From Poecilobothrus nobilitatus (lineage: Eukaryota > Arthropoda > Insecta > Diptera > Dolichopodidae): 64,000 nucleotides of DNA. The stretch lies in contig OX352772.1 of the NCBI GenBank assembly GCA_947095535.1, positions 165,144,615-165,208,614 on the forward strand. The letters are read 5' to 3'. The notes under the pieces are model-generated. The model was not told the origin of the DNA and did no database searches. It worked only from the letters and a program-made list of their open reading frames with translations. The translations under genes and the position numbers were made by a program. Shown here one piece after another: positions 35,294-45,920 of this stretch. How positions within the stretch are numbered: position 1 is the stretch's first letter; every line of letters starts with the position of its first letter.

Positions 35294-36840
35294 ACAAGCC
35301 TCTGGAATTTGTCGTAAAACATCTCCATCCCTCTTGATAAATAGCCAAAACGAAATCGTTACAAGTGCGGAAGAAAAAGAAGAAATTTGGAAAAGCTACA
35401 TAAACCAACTTTTTTCAGACAATACACGATCTACTATCATCGAAGTGTCATCAGCACAATTTTCTGGTCCTCCTATCACCAAACACGACTGGTTAATACT
35501 ACCTATGGACTGGTTAATACCAACCTTCATAGCTCTTCCGAAAAAACCTAGCGCCAAGAGATGCAACAAGTACAGACTAATAAGCTTAATGAGTCACGCT
35601 TTAAAAGTATTCCTTAAAATTATACATAATCGATTGCACAGAAAATGCGAGGCAGCAATGGGAAGCACACAATTCGAGTTCAGAGAAGGAATGGGAACAA
35701 CAGAAGCCTTATTTAGTCTACAGAATCTAGTGCAAAATTGCAAGGATATAGAAAAGGACGTGTAATTGTGCTTCATAGACTATGAAAAAGCGTTCGACGG
35801 AGTGCAACACGACAAATGATAGATATTCTCGGAAATATGCAACTCGATGGCAAGGACATTCAGTGTATCAAAAATCTCTATTGGAACCAGACTGTAGCGA
35901 TTAAAATTAAAAATTTGACATCAGGTAACTCGCAAATAAGTAGAGGTGTCCGACAGGGTTGCATTTTGTCGCCATTACTATTCAATTTGTACTCTGAACA
36001 TATTTTCCAGGAGGCAATTAGCTCAATTAATAAAGGAATTAAAGTAAAGGGAATCTTCATAAATAAAATTCGATATGCAGATGACACGACTCTAATATCT
36101 GACAACTTAAGTGATCTACAGTATCTGGTTGACAAGGTCAATGTGCATAGAAATAACTACGGTCTTTATATGAACATCAAAAAGACAAAATTCATGAAAG
36201 TTAGCAGACGCAACAACTTAGTCAATGACGGGGTTATCACTATTAATAACGAACATCTCGAACGCGTTGTCAGTTTTAAATATTTGGGTTGCCAACTTGA
36301 TGAGGGTTGAACAGATAAAGAAGTAAGATGTAGAATTGAAATGGCAAGAAGTTCCTTTGTTAAATATAAAAAAGTACTGTGTAATCGTGAGATAAACATC
36401 AAACTCCGATTAAGGTACCTAAAATGATATGTCTGGTCTGTGCCCTTATATGGAGTAGAAACGTGTACACTAAAAGTGACGGCGTTAAACAAATTAGAGG
36501 CGTTTGAAATGTGGTGTTATAGAAGAATATTGAAAATTTCATACATAGACAGAGTTACAAACCAAGAAGTTCTCGGGAGGCTAAATATAAATAGAGAACT
36601 ACTTCTAATTATCAAGCGCAGAAAACTAAGTTACTTTGGATCCTAAATATGAACTACCCCAGCTAATAATACAAGGTAAAATAGAAGGTAAGCGAAACAT
36701 AGGTAGAAAACAAATGTCGTGGCTTAGAAACATCTGAAACTGGACAGGTATTAACACAATAGGAGAATTAGTACATAGTGCAAAATGCAGAGAAGAGTAT
36801 GCCAAAATCATTACAAATCTACAATAACATGTGATCGCTT
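35294..36840 (+). pseudogene. RTE LINE reverse transcriptase and C-terminus
   Basis: RT motifs in order: ALPKKPSAKRCNKYRLISLM, FREGMGTTEALFSL, FIDYEKAFDGVQHDK (motif A, just after an in-frame TAA at 35763), GVRQGCILSPLLFNLYSE, IRYADDTTLIS (active site near 36075), VSFKYLGCQLDEG. The thumb and tail continue with PLYGVETCTL, MWCYRRILKISY and QEVLGRLN (36440-36646). Stops at 36308 and 36425 and frameshifts disable it. Confidence 0.9.
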
Positions 36841-36872
36841 ATCATCCAGTAATGGATTAGCAGCTGAAGAAG

Positions 36873-36885
36873 AATCCCGTTGTAA
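36873..36885. repeat. 13-bp target site duplication, right of RTE LINE
   Basis: Exact repeat of 33501-33513. Joining the flanks here restores continuity of the interrupted transposase-like reading frame (…NPVV then HGEEKAPLLTYL). Confidence 0.93.
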
Positions 36886-37030
36886 TTAATTAACTTCATG
36901 GCGAAGAAAAAGCACCTTTATTGACCTATTTAAAACAATTTGTTGACGATTTTTTAGAAGTTGTAGAAACAAGTATATGAAAGTCAAAATTAAAGTCATT
37001 CTCCAGCGCGTGCCTTTATTAAAGGTATAT
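36886..37030 (+). pseudogene. Transposase-like gene, middle segment
   Basis: Continues the gene broken at 33500: HGEEKAPLLTYLKQFVDDFL, then after a frameshift PARAFIKGIYEKL, which matches the DAPARAFIK-type motif of the same family. The TIR element copy B follows immediately. Confidence 0.65.
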
Positions 37031-37044
37031 ATGAAAAATTGTAA

Positions 37045-38345
37045 TGTGTGCTTTTTAGCACACTTCCAAAAAAATTTTGAAAAAATGTGCTTATTAGTTT
37101 CACTTTGTCCGTCCGTCCGTCCGTCCGTCTGTTTACAAAACTTCTACACCGTTAAAGATAGAGAAAAAAAATTTTAATCATGGGTAGGTCTCATAAAAAA
37201 ATAATTTTGTGGAACAACTTTTTTATGTAGCCCCTCCCATTACGGACCTACAGCCCCTCAAACTTTGAAAAAGCCCTATTTTTAACTGCATATATCTTAT
37301 GTTCTGCTTAAGATTTTTCCAATTTGAAAACGCCATTCGACAGGTATTTCTTTTATCTTTGTAAATTAATATCAAAATTATACAATTCTTTTAAATTTAG
37401 TATTTAAATTTACCGTTATGTGAAAACCAAATTTTGCATGATTTTTCTACTTTCATAACTCCGGTACGCTTTTAGATAGGGACTTGAAATTTTGAGGCAA
37501 GAAAGAACTTTTAGAATTAGTACAAGTTTGCTCAGAAAATTTTTTTGGACCACCCCCTGTTTATGAGCTATTAGGGCTTAAAAATTGAAAATTTTCTATT
37601 TTTAAACACCTGTAACTTAGGCACCTGTACACATTTTACTTTTGCAAGATATAAAACTTAAAGCTACAGTAATATATTTTAATGTGTATTAAAGGTTTAC
37701 ATTAGATGTAAAGGGTTGCAAAGTTGCAGCTCTTCAAAATTGCGAAAAAGTCCCATTTTCAGATGTATATATCTCAGGTCCTGCGTAATAGTTTTGCAAG
37801 TTAAATCCGCCAGAAGATTGAAAATTTTATTATCTATATAAAACAATATCAAAATTATCCAATATTTTTAATTTACTATTTAAATTTACCGTTATGTGAA
37901 AACCACATTTTGCATGAAATTTCTTTTTAAGGCACGCCTTAAGATGGAAACGTGAAATTTTGAGACAAGAAAGAACTTCTAGAATTAGTATAAGTTTCTT
38001 TAGAAAATTTTTTGATAGTACCCCCTCTTTAAGAGTTATTACGTCTCAAAAATTGAAAATTTGCTATTTTTAGACACCTGTAACTTAGGCACCTGTAAAA
38101 ATTTTTCTTCGGCGAGTCATGAAAATTAAAGGTTCAATAATATACTTTTATGCGTGTTAATGGCTTTTCTTAGTTATATATAGATTCCGGACTTACGGCC
38201 CCTCAAAATTTCAAAATTGTCCTATTTTCACGTTTTTTCGTATTACATGAAATTTTCAAATTTTTGAGCAAGTCAAAATTCTAAACAGTTTGTATTGAGT
38301 TTGGAAATGTGCGCTTTTAAAAACCGTTGGTTTACATTCTATCTT
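37045..38345. mobile_element. Non-autonomous TIR element, copy B (internally duplicated)
   Basis: Left GCACACTTCCAAAAA and right TTGGAAATGTGC are the family's inverted ends. At ~1.3 kb it is longer than copies A and C, because a block of roughly 460 bp (ACCGTTATGTGAAAACC through CACCTGTAACTTAGGCACCT) occurs twice, at about 37410-37630 and 37875-38100. A (GTCC)n run sits at 37107-37129. It is inserted in the transposase-like gene. Confidence 0.75.
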
Positions 38346-38600
38346 GTTTTAAATGTACACCTACACCAAATTTATTATAGTTTAAAATTTTTAGGCGTTG
38401 TTAACTTCAATTCTTACAGTGAATGCATTAAATGTACTGCAAATGGTAGTTTTGAGAGTGGAACAATGAGCTTTCCCAGAACTTATTACCCTTTGGGGAA
38501 CGATTAAGAGTTTCGCAACTGAACAGACACAAATCATCTTAAGGAAACTTATCTTTTCGAAAAGTGCCACTTGTCATGGTTTGAATTTATTTTTTAGGTT
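38346..38600 (+). pseudogene. Transposase-like gene, 3' segment
   Basis: Resumes after the TIR element with GVVNFNSYSECIKCTANGSF and GTMSFPRTYYPL, then after stops EFRN, TDTNHLKE. The C-x2-C and FP spacing match the cysteine region of the insect transposase-like family named at 32939. The rest of the gene is not found. Confidence 0.65.
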
Positions 38601-38639
38601 CTTTAGATAGGTAGATAGGGTGGTGACCTTCACGATGCT

Positions 38640-40530
38640 GCGTGAATGCCCCAATTAACATTAGATTGCGCCAGTTTGATACCACTGTGACCTATATTTT
38701 GAGTTTATTTGCGATTTTATATCCAACCCGAGGAGTTCAGATACGAAATCAGTTCTTTAATTCTGTGTTCAGAGTGGCCGCTAAGGTTGTGGTAGAATGG
38801 TTTGCCGAGGATTCTGGCTCTAGGTATGGCTAGACATCTGCAAATAAATTGCTCAAGGTTCTCACTTTCGTTTGCTTCTTTGCAACTCCTGCAGGAGGTG
38901 TTTTGAGGAATTTCCAGTGTGACTGCATGCGAGTTACATATATGTAATTTGAACTTCACTAACCAAAAATAAGTTAACAGATATGCTAAATTCCATTTCC
39001 TGTTATTTAATTAATTTATTCATAAAAGTTGAATGAATTAATGTTAACTTTGGTTGGTCAAGGCTAAATTATATTACATTAAAATATATTGAATATAAAA
39101 TAATTGCTGATCTTAACAATAAATTAATTTTTGATTTTAGTATAAGTTAAAATTAAAATATCAATAAATGCAGTTAAGACCATAGCAAAATGATTAAGTT
39201 ATTTTATTTTCGTTCTAAAGACCGCGAAAAACGTAATTTGCGTGCTTGTAGCCTGTGTAGCCACTAACCTGGCGGTGTCTATGCGTTATTTGAATATCAA
39301 CTCATTTGCACTTCTTTTGTTGTGGGTGGGGTCGCCTACTTGAGGTTGTAGGTAGGCCACAAAGTTCCAGATATGGTGCAATTGCTCAGATTACTCCACC
39401 TTTGTTGTGATTTCTCTATATACAATACGTATACAATACAATATATAGTATACTTTCCTTTAGGGCACTTATTGGAAAACTGACTCTTTCAGGAAAGTTA
39501 GTGTTCAGAGTAACTCCTCTCTTTGCTAATGCATCAGCTTTTTGGTTTCCTTCAATATTACTATGCCTGTGCACCCACATGATAAATATGTTTATCTTTT
39601 CGCTTATTAGAACAGGTTTCTTTTGACACTGCCTAACAAGCTTTGAAATTGTCAGGTTTGCGTTAATAATCTTAATGATGGATTGACTGTCCACACAGAT
39701 GGCGACGTTTCTTTTTTTTCGAATTCTATGAGTCGTACTGCACTGCTTGTTGCAGCATATTTAATGTATAGATCAGGGGGTAAAAGAAATAAAATAGTAT
39801 TCACAGTGTCAGTCGGGCATGATCGTAATTCACCTATAATCCGCACTGATGCCGATTTCTGTACTCTATTTAGTTTTCGTATATCCTATCCATCGCTAGC
39901 GTTCCATAGGCCAGAACTGGGCAAAAGTCCATAGAGCCCCCTTTGGCTGCATTCCTCATTTTTTGTCCATGATTTTGTTGTAAGCATAGAGAGCACGGCA
40001 AGTTTTCTTATGTCAAACCTCGATGTTAACTTTCCAGGAGAGAGCTAGAATTACGACTAGATACTTAGCTCTCGTAGTCAGTTTTAAAGTATGATTGTTA
40101 AGTTTCAACTTGTGGCCCAGTTGTGAACCTTGCTTAAAAATTAGCCATAGTAAATGTGGTATTACACCTCCCTGTGGTGTACCTCTGCTGATTAATTTAG
40201 TAACACTACTGTTTCCCATTTTCGCATGAATTATTCTGAAATTAACCATGGAGATAATTCAACGCTTCAAAAACTGCTCTGCCTCTGACTCTGGGTTAGA
40301 GGTTCTTCAGTGAAGGGAGAGGTTCTAAGAAAGTGGCTAAGGTATATTGTTTCTACTAAATGGAATGTCGAACCGCTTCTATAGACCTACCTTTTAAGTA
40401 CGCATGTTGTGATTTCGATTCGTGAGTTCCCTTAAAGCGTTGCCTAATATGGTAATCCAGAATGCGCTCCATAATTTTTAAGAGAAAGGAAGATAAGCAG
40501 ACTCATGGTCCATCTTCCTACCTTTGTAAT
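38640..40530 (-). pseudogene. LINE fragment A with RNase H (I/R1/LOA-like), internally deleted
   Basis: Minus-strand pieces in order from the right. RT fingers near 40440-40520 (FLLKIMERILDYHI, HAYLKGRS). RT palm 40013-40249 (SRGTPQGGVIPHLLWL, AKYLVVILALSWK). Thumb 39652-39846 (RSCPTDTVNTILFLLPPDLY). RNase H C-terminus 39416-39694 (MWVHRHSNIEGNQKADALAK). Cysteine-rich tail 38717-38959 (CRSCKEANESENLEQFICRC). The RT active-site ADD and much of RNase H are lost. About 38960-39390 is unassigned. Confidence 0.8.
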
Positions 40531-40559
40531 AAAGACAAATCGGAGACTCTTCCAACTGC

Positions 40560-42419
40560 GGATAACATGTTAAACAGCTCGTTCTTAAGCTCGTCAGAGC
40601 ATTTTCTGACAAGCTTGGATGTTATCATCGCAGAGTTAAGAACCGCGATTGCTGCTTGGCTATCAGTGACAATGGCAATGCTTCCCCCAGAGAAATATTG
40701 CTCCTAAGTATTTGGCATGCTTCCCAGATTCCTAGCATTTCAACTTGAAATACACTGGATTTATTGGGAAGTCTCAAAGCATGTTCTATTTTGAGTTTTT
40801 CTGAATAGACACAAGCACCGATACCGCAGTCCATTTTTGACCCATCAGTGAAGAGCGTGATGTCTACTTCACCCAAAGGGTTTCTATGTCTCCATTCTCT
40901 TCTTGATGGAATCTTTACTTTGAAATTCTTAACAATTTCCAAACTTGGAATAGTGTAGTCTGTGGAATCTGGCAGATCCCCTGTCTAGCTTAGAATACTG
41001 CTATGTCCATAAGGTTTTGTGCGCCAGTGTCTATTTTCTCTGAGTCTTACCGCACTACAACAGGCTAGAAATTTTATATGGAAGTCAACGAGGAGGAGAT
41101 AAAGAAGTGCATCTAGTGCATTACTTGCTGTCGATCTCAACGCATCCGTAATGCCTGGACATGTACCTCTCTGAACCTTACCAAGTCTGGTTCGGATATA
41201 CTCCCTCTCCAGCACTGGCCACCAGACTAATGACCTGTAGGTAAGAATGGGGCGTATTGTAGCTGTGTACATCCATAAAGTCATTCTTGGCTTTAATCCC
41301 CATTTTTTACCTAACATTTTCCTACAAGAATACAGGGCTACACGGGCCTTTTTGGCTCTTTCTTCACTATTAAATTTCCACTTCAGTTTCGTATCAAGTA
41401 CCACTCCTAGGTATTTCACATTAGGGTTTAAATTCATATATACACCATCCAGTCTAGGCTTGGTGAATTCCGGTATCTTTGTTCTGTTTGTGAATAGCAT
41501 TAGCTCAGTCCGGATTGACGCAGAGGCCACATCCATTGGCCCATCTACTAGCCCTTCTTAAAGCTCTTTCCATAATTACACTAATTATGTCAAGAAACTT
41601 TGCAGACACTAATACTGCTAGATCATCTGCGTATGCAATGGCTTTGATTCCCTAATCTTGAAGTTCTTACAGTATTTCATTCATTACTAGAAGCCACAGT
41701 AGTGGTGATAATACCCCGCCTTGGGGTGTACCTCTACTTACTCTTCTAGTAATTTTATGGTTACCAAGTTCCGATTGGATCTCTCTTGATTGCAACATAT
41801 TAACAATCCACTGACTAAGGACAGTTTCTGCCCCTAGTTCTTCCAGTGAATTCTGTATGGCCGCTACATGTACATTATTGAAGGCTCCTTCTATGTCTAA
41901 AAAGGTAGCTAATGTATATTCCTTATACTGAATCGATTGTTCCACGTCCCGAACTAGTTCACTCAGTGCAGTGTTGACTTGCCTTTACAATAGGCATATT
42001 GGTACTTACATAGCGGAGTACTCTCTAGTACTTTTCTAAGCTCTAACTGGAGTGTTCTTTCGAGGGTTTTCAATAAAAAGGATGATAGACTGATCGGTCT
42101 AAAATCTTTAGCGGTTTCGTGCCCCCTTGTAGCAGCTGTTGGTATAAAGATCACATTCACCCGCCTCCATTGCAGGGGAATATGACGAAAAGTGAGGCTG
42201 CTTCTGAACAGATTAGTAATTAATGGATTTGCAAGCCTCTTCATTTCTTGCGGCATTTTTGGAAAAATGCCGTCTAAACTGCGGCGAAGTTATTAATGGC
42301 CCAGGCAACCTTTTCCTCCGTTATAATTGATTTAACCCATTCGTCAGGACCACATCGGACTCTAGTGTCAACCGCTTGGTTAATCACATGAGCGTCCTCA
42401 ATGGAACACATACTACAAC
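40560..42419 (-). pseudogene. LINE fragment B with RT and RNase H N-terminus
   Basis: Minus strand: RT fingers 41963-42256 (FRPISLSSFLLKTLERTLQL), palm 41667-41945 (TFLDIEGAFNNVHV, SRGTPQGGVLSPLLWLLV), the ADDLAVLV active site near 41610-41640, thumb 40985-41536 (VKYLGVVLDTKLKWKF), and the RNase H start 40625-40942 (ITLFTDGSKMDCGIGACVYS). Closely matches 61850-63640. The RNase H C-terminus is replaced by fragment A. The 5' end meets BEL sequence near 42419. Confidence 0.85.
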
Positions 42420-43416
42420 CAGTTAACTGGTGTATCAAAAATTCGAGTTTTAAGATGGATCAAATATTCAATAAAAAATTCTGGACTGGACGAACTTCAT
42501 GTATTTTCAGACGCATCTATCAAGGCATACGCTGCGGTTGCTTATTTGTGTTTCACCGACCAGACAGGACTAAGAGCTGTAAGTTTAATCGCGGCAAAAA
42601 CAAAAGTAGCTCCAATCAAAACAATCTCGTTACCACGCTTGGAATTATGTGCGGCTAGCTTGGCAGGTAAATTAGTTCAACTCGTCAAAAAATCACTAAA
42701 ATTAACCGAAAACATCACAGTTTATGGATGGAGCGACTCAGAAATTGTATTGGCTTGGCTGAGGCAACATCCCAGTAGATGGACCAACTTTGTGGAAAAC
42801 AGGGCGTCACACATTCACAATATAATGGAAAAAATGGGTGGTCCTATGTACCTACAAAGCAAAACTTTGCGGATTGTGCAACAAAGGGATTAATTATATG
42901 CAGCTGGATTAGCTAACTTTCCACTTTGGTGAAATGTGCCAGAATGGCTGTCCAAACCAGCAGAGTCTTGGCCTCGCGGCAAACAAGTGGAAACTGAACT
43001 AGGAAAAAGAAAATTGTACAATGTCATGTGAACACAACGCAAGATGATTTCGAATGCAAATTTTATCGTTGACCAAATTATCACGAAGCATAGCTTATTG
43101 TTGCTGCTTTATCAACAACGCAAAGAAAAAACCTATAAAATTGAAAGGATATTTACGGGCTCAAGAAATAACATAAGCAAAGACAATTCTGGTAAAAGGC
43201 TCACAAACCCGAAGTTTTCGTGAAGAAATTAAATCACTGCAAGAGAACAAACCAATTTCAAATAAAAATGTTCTAATCAAACTAAATCCATTTATTGATA
43301 AGGACGAAATATTAAGGGTGGGAGGTTTATTATATAACGCAAGCGATCTAAATTACAGTGAAAAATGTTCAATCATACTAAAGGATCGAGATCATTTCAC
43401 AGTACTATTAATCGAC
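42420..43416 (+). pseudogene. BEL/Pao RNase H and integrase start, 5' of Polinton
   Basis: Plus strand: LDELHVFSDASIKAYAAVAY (in one frame), then 42546-42893 TKVAPIKTISLPRLELCAAS, VYGWSDSEIVLAWL and HPSRWTNFVENRASHIHN, the RNase H-like end of BEL pol. After more frameshifts comes the integrase N-terminal region (LKGYLRAQEI, DEILRVGGLLYNASDLNYSE, KDRDHFTVLLID). It breaks off at 43416, where the Polinton starts, and resumes at 57957. Confidence 0.88.
43411..43416. repeat. 6-bp Polinton target duplication, left
   Basis: ATCGAC, repeated at 57957-57962. Six bp is the known duplication length for Maverick/Polinton insertions. Confidence 0.93.
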
Positions 43417-44200
43417 GGTAGGTAATCCTGCACTTGGGAATGGGAAAAACTCATGCTATGTGGCACCGAAGACCACGCCCACTGACCTATATTTTGATTG
43501 ATGGGTTTAATGTAGGTTATTCTTGGTTAGTAGGTCAAAAACTTGTTTTGTTTGTTTTGGTTTAGGTTATAAGCATGGGTTGTTAACTTATAAGTTGCAA
43601 GTGGTTGTATAGTAGGAAATGAAGGTTGTTGGTACTGTAGAAGTTGTTAGGCAAAGTTAATGAACTGGACAAGTTTAGGTTATAAGCATGGGTTGTTAAC
43701 TTATAAGTTGCAAGTGGTTGTATAGTGGGAAATGAAGGTTGTTGGTACTGTAGAAGTTGTTAGGCAAGGTTAATGAACTGAACAAGTTTAGGATATTTAG
43801 GTTTTTCAATAAATTCATTGATACTTTGTAATAGGATATCATACAAATAGAAAGATGATTTTTTTCAGGTCAAATCAAGTTTATTTTTTTAAAATGCGAA
43901 AAATCGCATGCTTAATAAAATATACCTACATACGTAAAAGGAGATATAAAAGATACGAAAAAAACTTGTTTTTATTATTTAATAAGAAAAATATTCATAG
44001 GTACTTTTGAATACCAAGATGTAAATAATAAAAATAAAAACAAAACGTAAACAAGAAGTAGGTACAAAGTGGTTTTTTGTTTATTAAAGAAGATCAATAA
44101 TTGTTGTAAGTTGTTATTATAGTTTTAAAGCTGCAAAATAAAAAAAATAAAAATTATGGAATTATAGGTGCATCTGTTATGAAAGATTTTTTCTGTTCTA
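43417..44200. repeat. Polinton left terminal inverted repeat
   Basis: Pairs with about 56860-57956 over its whole length, ending around AATTATAGGTGCATCTGTTATG near 44162. It contains two copies of a 113-bp repeat (43564 and 43677, starting AGGTTATAAGCATGGGTTG) where the right repeat has three, and lacks about 210 bp present in the right arm. Confidence 0.88.
43564..43790. repeat. 113-bp tandem repeat, two copies, in left TIR
   Basis: Unit begins AGGTTATAAGCATGGGTTG and ends GAACTGGACAAGTTT. The two copies differ at a few bases. Confidence 0.9.
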
Positions 44201-44386
44201 TAATAACATTCAGAAAATAATCGGAAATCTTTGATTTACTTGATTTTGTTATTATTGCGTTACATTCTATACTGTAAGGAATCAAAAAGGCAAGATAATT
44301 GCTTTTGGTGCCTATTTGAAAACAAAAATAAAACAAATTTATTTATATATTTGAAATAATTTTGTATTTGAAAATATTTTACAATT

Positions 44387-44620
44387 TTACAGAAATCTGT
44401 GTTGGAAAATTTTTTTACGATGATCAGATGTTAAGATTTTAGAAATAGCGAGACCAAGTTTTTCTATACGTTTTTGAAATCTACTTCTATCACGTGCGTA
44501 TTCTTCCCAATGACCTTTCCTTGCTGATCTGTAAGCATAAACCCATACATGCATAACGTGAATTTCTTGTTTTATGTTGAAGTAAACTTTTTTTTTGTTA
44601 TTTAAATTCATATTGTGCAA
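44387..44620 (-). CDS. Polinton small basic protein, unknown role
   Basis: A 77-residue open frame. The C-terminal half (MHVWVYAYRSARKGHWEEYA, RDRSRFQKRIEKLGLAISK) is rich in Arg, Lys and aromatic residues; the methionine at 44554 would give 55 residues. It lies 18 bp beyond the stop of the next minus-strand gene, so both may share a transcript from the ATPase side. No recognised domain. The intact frame amid broken neighbours is the main support for it being a gene. Confidence 0.5.
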   Translation of the reverse strand: MHNMNLNNKKKVYFNIKQEIHVMHVWVYAYRSARKGHWEEYARDRSRFQKRIEKLGLAISKILTSDHRKKIFQHRFL

Positions 44621-44638
44621 GTATGAAAATTGAAGGTC

Positions 44639-45127
44639 TTAATCTAACATTTTTTCTTTTAAAAGATGCATATATACATTAAAACAATTTTTAACAGCAC
44701 ATCTGAAACTCTTGTTTGATAAGTGTATAGGACAATTTGAATTAAAGTTGTCAATCTTTTGTAATGATGGCAAGTCTCTGCTTAGATCTTCTATTTTAAC
44801 ACTGTCAATGTACTTTTGAAGGAAAAGTTTTTTTTGTTCTCCTTTAAGATATATTTTTTCCGCTGACTCTAAATAGTGTTTTAATATACATTTTACATCT
44901 AAATATTCCACTAAACCGTTATTCCATTTAAGTCCATTTATTTTATTTTCGCAATACTGGTTATTATACTTCACATCTTGACTAAGCTCTGCGGGGTACG
45001 GTGTTTTGAAATGATACACAGTTGGAATTAAACTTCCTTTTTCAAGTATGGCTAACTCTTTTAGGAAATATTGTTTTTCATTTCCTTGCAAAAATTGTAG
45101 GTCAACTATAAAAACTTGTTTAATCAT
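44639..45127 (-). CDS. Conserved Polinton protein with VDLQ N-terminus, unknown role
   Basis: Start chosen at the methionine at 45127 (MIKQVFIVDLQFLQGNEKQY); an in-frame methionine at 45184 adds 19 hydrophobic residues. 162 residues, open. It has IVDLQFL and FLKELAILEKG near the N-terminus, YLKGEQKKLFLQKYI centrally and CPIHLSNKSFRCAV near the C-terminus. I recall similar proteins in arthropod Polintons; the D-x-Q after a hydrophobic strand recalls an exonuclease-like fold, but this is inference. Divergently placed from the ATPase, with 94 bp between the starts, a likely shared promoter region. Confidence 0.65.
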   Translation of the reverse strand: MIKQVFIVDLQFLQGNEKQYFLKELAILEKGSLIPTVYHFKTPYPAELSQDVKYNNQYCENKINGLKWNNGLVEYLDVKCILKHYLESAEKIYLKGEQKKLFLQKYIDSVKIEDLSRDLPSLQKIDNFNSNCPIHLSNKSFRCAVKNCFNVYMHLLKEKMLD

Positions 45128-45221
45128 GTCGAAGGTTTGTAAAAGAATGTTCAATGAAATAACTAAATTTACGTTTATATTCATTTCGAAAAAGAGCTGT
45201 TCATATAAATATAGGTTAGGA

Positions 45222-45920
45222 ATGATTGTTTTAACTAATACAACTATGTTGTTTCACCCATTTACAATGATGGTGGCGGGGCCATCATGCTGTGGTAAAA
45301 CCACATTTATTCGTAATTTAATAAAATATAAAGAAGAAAATATACTACCACATATTAATAGAATTATTTGGTGTAATCCAGACAAAAATGTTGTTCCACT
45401 ATATATGAAAGATGTTGAATATAGTAACACTATTCCAGATTTTATTGATAATCAAGAACCTTTGTTAGTTATTATCGATGATATGATGTTAAGTTCTCAT
45501 GATAAGTTTGCATGTGATTTATTTACTAAAGGATCACATCATAGAAAATTATCTGTAATATTTGTAACACAAAATGTTTTTCACCAGGGTAAATTTTCAA
45601 GAGATATTTCACTCAACTGTAAATATTTAGTACTTTTCAAAAATTCAAGAGATAAATCGCAGATATTACCTCTAGCTCGCCAAATATATCCAAATCAAAT
45701 TAAAGCATTTGAAAAAGTATATAATGATGTGACGTCAGTCCCATATGGCTATATATTAATAGATCTTACTCAAAACGTTAATGATATATTTCGATTAAGA
45801 AGTGATATATTTGGGAAAGGTTTGTGTTATTGTACGAGAGATCAATTAGAACAATTTGGGGAGGAATATGAAACGTTTGAAGACCAATCGACATATATTG
45901 CACCTATTAAAAACCTCTAA
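45222..45920 (+). CDS. ATP: Polinton A32-like packaging ATPase (FtsK/HerA class)
   Basis: A 232-residue open frame from the ATG at 45222; upstream in-frame codons are the divergent promoter region. Walker A is GPSCCGKTT (residues 20-28), Walker B is LLVIIDD (81-87), followed by a conserved FVTQNVF (sensor-like) and DISLNCKYLVLFKN. In poxviruses and other large DNA viruses this ATPase drives genome packaging into the capsid, and Polintons are thought to use it likewise. Length fits the family. Unlike most genes here it shows no lesion. Its last 53 bp overlap the next gene. Confidence 0.93.
   Translation: MIVLTNTTMLFHPFTMMVAGPSCCGKTTFIRNLIKYKEENILPHINRIIWCNPDKNVVPLYMKDVEYSNTIPDFIDNQEPLLVIIDDMMLSSHDKFACDLFTKGSHHRKLSVIFVTQNVFHQGKFSRDISLNCKYLVLFKNSRDKSQILPLARQIYPNQIKAFEKVYNDVTSVPYGYILIDLTQNVNDIFRLRSDIFGKGLCYCTRDQLEQFGEEYETFEDQSTYIAPIKNL

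Larger units (their letters stand above)
33514..36872 (+). mobile_element. RTE-type LINE, apparently full length
   Basis: A 3,359-bp non-LTR element flanked by the 13-bp duplication. It starts GGAGGGTTAACGGAGCAG, has a ~400-bp leader, a single ORF of endonuclease then RT, and ends in a short GAAGAAG-rich tail rather than poly(A), as is usual in RTE elements. The coding region carries frameshifts, stops and a (TAA)n expansion. Confidence 0.88.

Noticed and set aside
35099..35408. Long poly-Ile and poly-Tyr minus-strand open frames
   Set aside because: They are translations of the (TAA)n microsatellite and have no coding content.
36977..37177. 66-residue plus-strand frame
   Set aside because: It joins the end of the transposase-like segment to the TIR element through a frameshifted reading, so it is not one gene.
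41247..41561. 104-residue plus-strand frame, also at 62474-62788
   Set aside because: It is the opposite strand of the LINE RT thumb region, open only by codon bias of the minus-strand gene.
44154..44336. 60-residue minus-strand frame near the left Polinton arm
   Set aside because: It straddles the inner edge of the inverted repeat, and its composition fits AT-rich noise.
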